From: Symbiodinium natans
Taxonomy: Eukaryota > Sar > Dinophyceae > Suessiales > Symbiodiniaceae
Length of the DNA stretch: 64,000 nt
Reading direction: 5' to 3'
Assembly: GCA_905221605.1 (NCBI GenBank)
Contig: CAJNDS010000184.1
Location: 71,501 to 135,500, forward strand
Shown here: piece after piece, positions 46,042 to 58,000 of the stretch
How the letters are laid out: each line of letters begins with the position of its first letter
Position numbering within the stretch: the stretch's first letter is position 1
Notes under the pieces: generated by a model
The model's input: only the letters and a program-made list of their open reading frames with translations
What the model was told of the DNA's origin: nothing
Database searches by the model: none
Program-made: the position numbers and the translations under genes

Positions 46042-49000
46042 TTAAGATCCATTAAATTCGGTAAGCTGGTTGCAGTGGCCAGCTCGGGTCGAGCACTTAT
46101 GTAGACATGAGCAAGCTTCCAGCATCTCTGAGGGTGGAGGAACGGGAGCCATCATTCTGCCAAATGATGTCACATGCTCTTGCAGGACTGCATCTGCAGA
46201 GTCCCTGTGTCGGCTCGTGGAAAGCTCCATTTGGGCAACTGCTAGGCAACAGAGTTCTCGAGCACGTGTTCGACACTTGTATAACTTGTCGGCACCAAGC
46301 TGGAGACTTGCCAACAACCGCATCTGAGTGATCTGAGAGTACACGGAGAAGTACAGGGACAGATCACACAGCACCGTAGGAAGCCAGTAGAAGGGGCCTC
46401 TGCATCGCTGCGAGGTCCATGACGGACTGCTGCTGGACTGTCAGAAGCTCTTCCTCAAACACCGAGCTCAGAGCTTTAGGGGCCACGCCGGAGAAAAAGA
46501 CTTTCAGTTTCCCTGCCTGCAGCTCGTTGCTGAACGCCAGAAGCTGAGCATTTGAAGACGCCACGCTGGCCGCCTTGCAATGTCAAACCACTCAGCATTC
46601 TCACACAGACCTCTCATAACCTTTGTAAGGCAACACCAAGCCTCTTCTTGGAGAGTAGCCAGCTCCGAGGCCATCGCGGCCGACGCATCCCGGCGCAAAC
46701 CTGCTCAAACTAATTAATTGAGTGCGGCACAAAGCTTGTTCTGAGCACTGGCCATCTCGCGTAGCAATGCAAGCAGAGTCGCTCTGGCATTCTTGGCGCG
46801 ACTCCTTCAGCTCGACGTGAGCCATCCTCGGTTCACCAAGCACAGCCGGGAGCCACAAGCCAGACTTGAATGACCCTGAAGGCATAGCCACATCGCTTGC
46901 GGAACTGCCTACAAAGGAACGAGTTAGCACACATCAGGCCCTGGAAGTGGACACTCATGCAGAGAATTACACATCATTCGAGAGAATACACATCACAAGA
47001 TGCGAAACCCCAATGTGGCCGCCGTTTACCGTTCTCAGCCACTGATCGTTCACAATCCACCAAACCTCACGGACGCTGATGTTTCGGGCCACGTTTGCTT
47101 CAACGCGGCATGCATTTTGGCAGCAACTCCCCAAAGAGACGCAACTTTTTCTGCAGAAACAACTAGTTGTTTGAAATCCACCAAACCTCGCGAACACTCA
47201 TTCAGGGCTGTGTGTCCAGTGAACCAAATCCTGCGACGGAGACCCCCTTGTGTATTGCTAACAACTCAACTTCCGCAAGGTCTTCCGCAAGCCACGGGCT
47301 TCTGCGAAACCTTCCACCTGCTTCCGCGAGCACAAAGCGATGGTTTTGGACCCAAATAACCGTCGTTGTTTGCGGATTCGTTAGTGCTTTCACAACCGCT
47401 TAAATAGACCGCTGCTCATTTGGGGAGAAGGAAGCCCAGGTCACATGCTGCCATTGCTCGACCCCCGTGTGGCATTGAATGCAGGCCCCCTTGTTCTTCC
47501 TGTGACGACGTAGTTTGCATGCAAGATCCCCTTGTGGACGCCCCAGCGACGAAAAATTGGAGCAGTTTGGATCGTTGCTGGGTCCTGATCCGAAGTGCAA
47601 ACCGCCAATGTGGACGCCGACCGATGTGTATTTACACAGAGCGATGCGAGTTAAAAAACCAAAGACCAAGTACAGCCATCTTGGTCAATCAGAGGCTCAG
47701 CGCGAAGTTCTCCTCCCGGATCTCCGCTTCGATGCCTCGTACTGCGTGGTTGCCACCGGCATGAGTGGACTACGTGTATAGTCTGCAGTACAACATGACC
47801 GACACAAGCATAGCAGGCTCGAATGAGACTTGTGCTGTGGCCCTGTGCAGGTGAATGTGACCAACTGTGAAGAACCACTTGCTTGGCCTGTTTCCACGAG
47901 CTGCTGCTTGAGGCGCGAAACCTCGGCGGCCTGAGCTTGCGCTACCATGCGTACACGAGTCATGCTCCAGCTCGTCTTGCTGTGCTTCACTGCTTCACCT
48001 GGCTTTGTCGTGCGCACGTCACCTTGAAGCCCTTTGAGGAAGCAGCGTGTTTCCGTTGCTCTGCAGACACCTCCTGAGCGCAACAAGTGCCGAAGCGGCC
48101 TTTGGCATGTGGGCATGTGGATCTGCACAAATTGTGCAAGGCGGTCTCTGAGAAACCAGCTGTCTGCAGTTGGCGCGTCTGCTTTTCGAGCCTCAAGGGT
48201 CACAGTCTAACACAGTCCAACAACAAGCTTGAACATAAGGACTTTCTCAAGACAATTCTGATCGAACATGATCGAACTACTATAAGGATCGCAGGGTTTC
48301 CGGCTGCCGGCTATCGCAATGCCAGGCCCATTGTACATGTGTGTGAGAAGGAGAATGCGTTCGACCATCATGCCACCAAGGGAAGGCTGACATTTTGGTC
48401 TTACTAGACGAACCAGAGATGCAGAAGCTGCCAGGGGCGGGTCTCAAAGACAAGCGGCTCTGCTTCCGCCCGGCCGACCTCTGCGGCCACTGCACTTTCC
48501 GTCTGCGCTTCCTCATTCAGGGACTCACGGTGAGCGAAGATGCGGCGGTGCTTCTTTAGATTTCTTTAGACAAAGGCATGTCCTGCTGGATCTCGCTGGT
48601 TGCCTGAAGCTCCCTGCTGAAAGCCAGCTGAGCGTTTAAAGACGCCGCAGCAGCTGCCTTGCCATTCTTGACCACATCCAACAACACAGCGTTGCACGGA
48701 TGTCACCCCCGATGCAACTCAGCATGACTTTGCATGAAGACCCAGACCGGACGACCTTGTATGAGGCAACGCCAAGCGCCTCTTCTTTGAGAGTGGCCAG
48801 CTCCGCGGCCATCGTGGCCGACGCATTCCGCAAACCTTGTCAAAGCAGCAACCCAAGTTGAACCGAAGTTGAAGTCCTCATGTCGCACATGCCAAATGCC
48901 TCTCCTGCCGTAGCCTACCGTGGAAGACTTGCTCTGGGATGTTCTGAGCACTGGCCATCTCGCGTAGCAATGCAAGCAAAGTCGCTCTCGCATTCTTGGC

Positions 49001-52000
49001 GCGACTCCTTCAGCTCGACGTGAGCCATCCTCGGTTCACTAAGCACAGCCGGGATTGACAAGCCAGACTTGAATGATCCTGAATCCGGAAGGCACAACCA
49101 CATCGCTTGCGGAACCGCCTACAGCCATCTTGGTCAATCGATTGGATCAAAGGCTCAGCGCGAAGTTCTCCTCCCGTGTCTCCGCTTCGATGCCTCGTAC
49201 TGCGTGGTTGCCACCGGCATGAGTGGACTACGTGTATAGTCTGCAGTACAACATGACCGACACAAGCATAGCAGGCTCGAATGAGACTTGCGCTGTGGCC
49301 CTGTGCAGGTGAATGTGACCAACTGTGAAGAACCACTTGCTTGGCCTGTTTCCACGAGCTGCTGCTTGAGGCGCGAAACCTCGGCGGCCTGAGCTTGCGC
49401 TACCATGCGTACACGAGTCATGCTCCAGCTCTTCTTGCTGTGCTTCACTGCTTCACCTGGCTTTGTCGTGCGCACGTCACCTTGAAGCCCTTTGAGGAAG
49501 CAGCGTGTTTCCGTTGCTCTGCAGACACCTCCTGAGCGCAACAAGTGCCGAAGCGGCCTTTGGCATGTGGGCATGTGGATCTGCACAAATTGTGCAAGGC
49601 GGTCTCTGAGAAACCAGCTGTCTGCAGTTGGCGCGTCTGCTTTTCGAGCCTCAAGGGTCACAGTCACAGTCTAGCACGGTCCAACAACAAGCTTGAACAT
49701 AAGGACTTTCTCAAAACAATTCTGATCGAACATGATCGAACTACTATAAGGATCGCAGGGTTTCCGGCTGCCGGCTATCGCAATGCCAGGCCCATTGTAC
49801 ATGTGTGTGAGAAGGAGAATGCGTTCGACCATCATGCCACCAAGGGAAGGCTGACATTTTGGTCTTACTAGACGAACCAGAGATGCAGAAGCTGCCAGGG
49901 GCGGGTCTCAAAGACAAGCGGCTCTGCTTCCGCCCGGCCGACCTCTGCGGCCACTGCACTTTCCGTCTGCGCTTCCTCCTCGAGGGACTCACGGTGAGCG
50001 GAGATGCGGCGGTGCTTCTTTAGACAAAAGCATATCCTGCTGGATCTCGCTGGTTGCCTGAAGCTCCTTGCTGAAAGCCAGCTGAGCGTTTAAAGACGCC
50101 GCAGCAGCTGCCTTGCCATCATTGACCACATCCAACAACACAGCGTTGCACGGATGTCACCCCCGATGCAACTCAGCATGACTTTGCATGAAGACCCAGA
50201 CCGGACGACCTTGTATGAGGCAACGCCAAGCGCCTCTTCTTTGAGAGTGGCCAGCTCCGCGGCCATCGTGGCCGACGCATTCCGCAAACCTTGCCAAAGC
50301 AGCAACCCAAGTTGAACCGAAGTTGAAGTCCTCATGTCGCACATGCCAAATGCCTCTCCTGCCGTAGCCTACCGTGGAAGACTTGCTCTGGGATGTTCTG
50401 AGCACTGGCCATCTCGCGTAGCAATGCAAGCAAAGTCGCTCTCGCATTCTTGGCGCGACTCCTTCAGCTCGACGTGAGCCATCCTCGGTTCACTAAGCAC
50501 AGCCGGGATTGACAAGCCAGACTTGAATGATCCTGAATCCGGAAGGCACAACCACATCGCTTGCGGAACCGCCTACAGCCATCTTGGTCAATCGATTGGA
50601 TCAAAGGCTCAGCGCGAAGTTCTCCTCCCGGATCTCCGCTTCGATGCCTCGTACTGCGTGGTTGCCACCGGCATGAGTGGACTACGTGTATAGTCTGCAG
50701 TACAACATGACCGACACAAGCATAGCAGGCTCGAATGAGACTTGCGCTGTGGCCCTGTGCAGGTGAATGTGACCAACTGTGAAGAACCACTTGCTTGGCC
50801 TGTTTCCACGAGCTGCTGCTTGAGGCGCGAAACCTCGGCGGCCTGAGCTTGCGCTACCATGCGTACACGAGTCATGCTCCAGCTCTTCTTGCTGTGCTTC
50901 ACTGCTTCACCTGGCTTTGTCGTGCGCACGTCACCTTGAAGCCCTTTGAGGAAGCAGCGTGTTTCCGTTGCTCTGCAGACACCTCCTGAGCGCAACAAGT
51001 GCCGAAGCGGCCTTTGGCATGTGGGCATGTGGATCTGCACAAATTGTGCAAGGCGGTCTCTGAGAAACCAGCTGTCTGCAGTTGGCGCGTCTGCTCTTCG
51101 AGCCTCAAGGGTCACAGTCACAGTCTAACACAGTCCAACAACAAGCTTGAACATAAGGACTTTCTCAAGACAATTCTGACCGAACATGATCGAACTACTA
51201 CAAGGATCGCAAGGTTTCCGGCTGCCGGCTATCGCAATGCCAGGCCCATTGTACATGTGTGTGAGAAGGAGAATGCGTTCGACCATCATGCCACCAAGGG
51301 AAGGCTGACATTTTGGTCTTACTAGACGAACCAGAGATGCAGAAGCTGCCAGGGGCGGGTCTCAAAGACAAGCGGCTCTGCTTCCGCCCGGCCGACCTCT
51401 GCGGCCACTGCACTTTCCGTCTGCACTTCCTCCTCCAGGGACTCACGGTGAGCGGAGATGCGGCGGTGCTTCTTTAGATTTCTTTAGACAAAGGCATGTC
51501 CTGCTGGATCTCGCTGGTTGCCTGAAGCTCCTTGCTGAAAGCCAGCTGAGCGTTTAAAGACGCCGCAGCAGCTGCCTTGCCATTCTTGACCACATCCAAC
51601 AACACAGCGTTGCACGGATGTCACCCCCGATGCAACTCAGCATGACTTTGCATGAAGACCCAGACCGGACGACCTTGTATGAGGCAACGCCAAGCCTCTT
51701 CTTTGAGAGTGGCCAGCTCCGCGGCCATCGTGGCCGACGCATTCCGCAAACCTTGTCAAAGCAGCAACCCAAGTTGAACCGAAGTTGAAGTCCTCATGTC
51801 GCACATGCCAAATGCCTCTCCTGCCGTAGCCTACCGTGGAAGACTTGCTCTGGGATGTTCTGAGCACTGGCCATCTCGCGTAGCAATGCAAGCAAAGTCG
51901 CTCTCGCATTCTTGGCGCGACTCCTTCAGCTCGACGTGAGCCATCCTCGGTTCACTAAGCACAGCCGGGAGCCACAAGCCAGACTTGAATGATCCTGAAT

Positions 52001-55000
52001 CCTGAAGGCATAACCACATCGCTTGCGGACCTGCCTACAGTCATCTTGGTCAATCGATTGGATTAAAGGCTCAGCGCGAAGTTCTTCTCCCGTGTCTCCG
52101 CTTCGATGCCTCGTACTGCGTGGTTGCCACCGGCATGAGTGGACTACGTGTATAGTCTGCAGTACAACATGACCGACACAAGCATAGCAGGCTCGAATGA
52201 GACTTGTGCTGTGGCCCTGTGCAGGTGAATGTGACCAACTGTGAAGAACCCCTTGCTTGGCCTGTTTCCACGAGCTGCTGCTTGAGGCGCGAAACCTCGG
52301 CGGCCTGAGCTTGCGCTACCATGCGTACACGAGTCATGCTCCAGCTCTTCTTGCTGTGCTTCACTGCTTCACCTGGCTTTGTCGTGCGCACGTCACCTTG
52401 AAGCCCTTTGAGGAAGCAGCGTGTTTCCGTTGCTCTGCAGACACCTCCTGAGCGCAACAAGTGCCGAAGCTGCCTTTGGCATGTGGGCATGTGGATCTGC
52501 ACAAATTGTGCAAGGCGGTCTCTGAGAAACCAGCTGTCTGCAGTTGGCGCGTCTGCTCTTCGAGCCTCAAGGGTCACAGTCACAGTCTAACACAGTCCAA
52601 CAACAAGCTTGAACATAAGGACTTTCTCAAGACAATTCTGACCGAACATGATCGAACTACTATAAGGATCGCAGGGTTTCCGGCTGCCGGCTATCGCAAT
52701 GCCAGGCCCATTGTACATGTGTGTGAGAAGGAGAATGCGATGCAGAAGCTGCAAAGGGCGGGTCTCAAAGACAAGCGGCTCTGCTTCCGCCCGGCCGACC
52801 GCTGCGGCCACTGCACTTTCCGTCTGCGCTTCCTCATTCAGGGACTCACGGTGAGCGAAGATGCGGTGGTGCTTCTTTAGATTTCTTTAGACAAAGGCAT
52901 GTCCTGCTGGATCTCGCTGATGGCTGCACGCGCAGAGTCCTCTTGCGACACCTGCTTGACTTGAATGTGGCAGACCGGCAGACTTTGCCAATCAGAAGAT
53001 GCAATCCCTGCCTGGAGCTCCTTGCTGAAAGCCAGCTGAGCATTTAAAGACGCCGCCGCAGCTGCCTTGCCATCATTGACCACATCCAGAACACAGCGTT
53101 GCACGGATGTCACCCCCGATGCAACTCAGCATGACTTTGCATGAAGACCCAGACCGGACGACCTTGTATGAGGCAACGCCAAGCGCCTCTTCTTTGAGAG
53201 TGGCCAGCTCCGCGGCCATCGTGGCCGACGCACCCCGCAAACCTTGTCAAAGCAGCTACCGAAGTTGAACCGAAGTTGAAGTCATGTCGCACATGCCAAA
53301 TGCCTCTCCTGCCGTAACCTACCGTGGAAGACTTGCTCTGGGATGTTCTGAGCACTGGCCATCTCGCGTAGCAATGCAAGCAAAGTCGCTCTCGCATTCT
53401 TGGCGCGACTCCTTCAGCTCGACGTGAGCCATCCTCGGTTCACTAAGCACCGCCGGGAGCCACAAGCCAGACTTGAATGATCCTGAATCCTGAAGGCATA
53501 GCCACATCGCTTGCGGAACCGCCTACAGTCATCTTGGTCAAGCGATTGGATCAAAGGCTCAGCGCGAAGTTCTCCTCCCGTGTCTCCGCTTCGATGCCTC
53601 GTACTGCGTGGTTGCCACCGGCATGAGTGGACTACGTGTATAGTCTGCAGTACAACATGACCGACACAAGCATAGCAGGCTCGAATGAGACTTGTGCTGT
53701 GGCCCTGTGCAGGTGAATGTGACCAACTGTGAAGAACCCCTTGCTTGGCCTGTTTCCACGAGCTGCTGCTTGAGGCGCGAAACCTCGGCGGCCTGAGCTT
53801 GCACTACCATGGGTGCACGAGTCATGCTCCAGCTCTTCTTGCTGTGCTTCACTGCTTCACCTGGCTTCGTCGTGCGCACGTCACCTTGAAGCCCTTTGAG
53901 GAAGCAGCGTGTTTCCGTTGCTCTGCAGACACCTCCTGAGCGCAACAAGTGCCGAAGCGGCCTTTGGCATGTGGGCATGTGGATCTGGACAAATTGTGCA
54001 AGGCGGTCTCTGAGAAAACAGCTGTCTGCAGTTGGCGCGTCTGCTTTTCGAGCCTCAAGGGTCACAGTCACAGTCTAACACAGTCCAACAACAAGCTTGA
54101 GCATAAGGACTTTCTCAAGACAATTCTGATCGAACATGATCGAACTACTATAAGGATCGCAGGGTTTCCGGCTGCCGGCTATCGCAATGCCAGGCCCATT
54201 GTACATGTGTGTGAGAAGGAGAATGCGTTCGACCATCATGCCACCAAGGGAAGGCTGACATTTTGGTCTTACTAGACGAACCAGAGATGCAGAAGCTGCA
54301 AAGGGCGGGTCTCAAAGACAAGCGGCTCTGCTTCCGCCCGGCCGACCGCTGCGGCCACTGCACTTTCCGTCTGCGCTTCCTCATTCAGGGACTCACGGTG
54401 AGCGGAGATGCAGTGGTGCTTCTTTAGATTTCTTTAGACAAAGGCATGTCCTGCTGGATCTCGCTGATGGCTGCTCGCGCAGAGTCCTCTTGCGACACCT
54501 GCTTGACTTGAATGTGGCAGACCGGCAGACTTTGCCAATCAGAAGATGCAATCCCTGCCTGGAGCTCCTTGCTGAAAGCCAGCTGAGCATTTAAAGACGC
54601 CGCCGCAGCTGCCTTGCCATTCTTGACCACATCCAACAACACAGCGTTGCTCGGATGTCACCCCCGATGCAACTCAGCATGACTTTGCATGAAGACCCAG
54701 ACCGGACGACCTTGTATGAGGCAACGCCAAGCCTCTTCTTTGAGAGTGGCCAGCTCCGCGGCCATCGTGGCCGACGCATCCCGCAAACCTTGTCAAAGCA
54801 GCAACCCAAGTTGAACCGAAGTTGAAGTCATGTCGCACATGCCAAATGCCTCTCCTGCCGTAGCCTACCGTGGAAGACTTGCTCTGGGATGTTCTGAGCA
54901 CTGGCCATCTCGCGTAGCAATGCAAGCAAAGTCGCTCTCGCATTCTTGGCGCGACTCCTTCAGCTCGACGTGAGCCATCCTCGGTTCACTAAGCACAGCC

Positions 55001-58000
55001 GGGAGCCACAAGCCAGACTTGAATGATCCTGAATCCTGAAGGCATAACCACATCGCTTGCGGAACCTGCCTACAGTCATCTTGGTCAATCGATTGGATCA
55101 AAGGCTCAGCGCGAAGTTCTCCTCCCGTGTCTCCGCTTCGATGCCTCGTACTGCGTGGTTGCCACCGGCATGAGTGGACTACGTGTATAGTCTGCAGTAC
55201 AACATGACCGACACAAGCATAGCAGGCTCGAATGAGACTTGTGCTGTGGCCCTGTGCAGGTGAATGTGACCAACTGTGAAGAACCACTTGCTTGGCCTGT
55301 TTCCACGAGCTGCTGCTTGAGGCGCGAAACCTCGGCGGCCTGAGCTTGCGCTACCATGCGTACACGAGTCATGCTCCAGCTCTTCTTGCTGTGCTTCACT
55401 GCTTCACCTGGCTTTGTCGTGCGCACGTCACCTTGAAGCCCTTTGAGGAAGCAGCGTGTTTCCGTTGCTCTGCAGACACCTCCTGAGCGCAACAAGTGCC
55501 GAAGCGGCCTTTGGCATGTGGGCATGTGGATCTGCACAAATTGTGCAAGGCGGTCTCTGAGAAACCAGCTGTCTGCAGTTGGCGCGTCTGCTCTTCGAGC
55601 CTCAAGGGTCACAGTCACAGTCTAACACAGTCCAACAACAAGCTTGAACATAAGGACTTTCTCAAGACAATTCTGATCGAACATGATCGAACTACTATAA
55701 GGATCGCAGGGTTTCCGGCTGCCGGCTATCGCAATGCCAGGCCCATTGTACATGTGTGTGAGAAGGAGAATGCGATGCAGAAGCTGCAAAGGGCGGGTCT
55801 CAAAGACAAGCGGCTCTGCTTCCGCCCGGCCGACCGCTGCGGCCACTGCACTTTCCGTCTGCGCTTCCTCATTCAGGGACTCACGGTGAGCGAAGATGCG
55901 GTGGTGCTTCTTTAGACTTCTTTAGACAAAGGCATGTCCTGCTGGATCTCGCTGATGGCTGCACGCGCAGAGTCCTCTTGCGACACCTGCTTGACTTGAA
56001 TGTGGCAGACCGGCAGACTTTGCCAATCAGAAGATGCAATCCCTGCCTGGAGCTCCTTGCTGAAAGCCAGCTGAGCATTTAAAGACGCCGCCGCAGCTGC
56101 CTTGCCATTATTGACCACATCCAGAACACAGCGTTGCACGGATGTCACCCCCGATGCAACTCAGCATGACTTTGCATGAAGACCCAGACCGGACGACCTT
56201 GTATGAGGCAACGCCAAGCGCCTCTTCTTTGAGAGTGGCCAGCTCCGCGGCCATCGTGGCCGACGCATCCCGCAAACCTTGTCAAAGCAGCTACCGAAGT
56301 TGAACCGAAGTTGAAGTCATGTCGCACATGCCAAATGCCTCTCCTGCCGTAGCCTACCGTGGAAGACTTGCTCTGGGATGTTCTGAGCACTGGCCATCTC
56401 GCGTAGCAATGCAAGCAAAGTCGCTCTCGCATTCTTGGCGCGACTCCTTCAGCTCGACGTGAGCCATCCTCGGTTCACTAAGCACAGCCGGGAGCCACAA
56501 GCCAGACTTGAATGATCCTGAATCCTGAAGGCATAGCCACATCGCTTGCGGAACCGCCTACAGCCATCTTGGTCAATCGATTGGATCAAAGGCTCAGCGC
56601 GAAGTTCTCCTCCCGTGTCTCCGCTTCGATGCCTCGTACTGCGTGGTTGCCACCGGCATGAGTGGACTACGTGTATAGTCTGCAGTACAACATGACCGAC
56701 ACAAGCATAGCAGGCTCGAATGAGACTTGTGCTGTGGCCCTGTGCAGGTGAATGTGACCAACTGTGAAGAACCCCTTGCTTGGCCTGTTTCCACGAGCTG
56801 CTGCTTGAGGCGCGAAACCTCGGCGGCCTGAGCTTGCACTACCATGGGTGCACGAGTCATGCTCCAGCTCTTCTTGCTGTGCTTCACTGCTTCACCTGGC
56901 TTTGTCGTGCGCACGTCACCTTGAAGCCCTTTGAGGAAGCAGCGTGTTTCCGTTGCTCTGCAGACACCTCCTGAGCGCAACAAGTGCCGAAGCGGCCTTT
57001 GGCATGTGGGCATGTGGATCTGGACAAATTGTGCAAGGCGGTCTCTGAGAAAACAGCTGTCTGCAGTTGGCGCGTCTGCTTTTCGAGCCTCAAGGGTCAC
57101 AGTCACAGTCTAACACAGTCCAACAACAAGCTTGAGCATAAGGACTTTCTCAAGACAATTCTGATCGAACATGATCGAACTACTATAAGGATCGCAGGGT
57201 TTCCGGCTGCCGGCTATCGCAATGCCAGGCCCATTGTACATGTGTGTGAGAAGGAGAATGCGTTCGACCATCATGCCACCAAGGGAAGGCTGACATTTTG
57301 GTCTTACTAGACGAACCAGAGATGCAGAAGCTGCAAAGGGCGGGTCTCAAAGACAAGCGGCTCTGCTTCCGCCCGGCCGACCGCTGCGGCCACTGCACTT
57401 TCCGTCTGCGCTTCCTCATTCAGGGACTCACGGTGAGCGGAGATGCAGTGGTGCTTCTTTAGATTTCTTTAGACAAAGGCATGTCCTGCTGGATCTCGCT
57501 GATGGCTGCTCGCGCAGAGTCCTCTTGCGACACCTGCTTGACTTGAATGTGGCAGACCGGCAGACTTTGCCAATCAGAAGATGCAATCCCTGCCTGGAGC
57601 TCCTTGCTGAAAGCCAGCTGAGCATTTAAAGACGCCGCCGCAGCTGCCTTGCCATTCTTGACCACATCCAACAACACAGCGTTGCTCGGATGTCACCCCC
57701 GATGCAACTCAGCATGACTTTGCATGAAGACCCAGACCGGACGACCTTGTATGAGGCAACGCCAAGCGCCTCTTCTTTGAGAGTGGCCAGCTCCGCGGCC
57801 ATCGTGGCCGACGCATCCCGCAAACCTTGTCAAAGCAGCTACCGAAGTTGAACCGAAGTTGAAGTCATGTCGCACATGCCAAATGCCTCTCCTGCCGTAG
57901 CCTACCGTGGAAGACTTGCTCTGGGATGTTCTGAGCACTGGCCATCTCGCGTAGCAATGCAAGCAAAGTCGCTCTCGCATTCTTGGCGCGACTCCTTCAG

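Noticed and set aside
52461-52880. 139-codon plus-strand frame in array units lacking the 59-bp segment (repeated at 55,496 and within 60,026-60,499)
   Set aside because: It looks protein-like (AGLKDKRLCFRPADRCGHCT) and ends near a GTGAGC donor. The minus strand over the same bases reads a coiled-coil-like EEAQTESAVAAEVGRAEAEP consistent with its neighbours, and the plus frame exists in full only where the 59 bp are missing.
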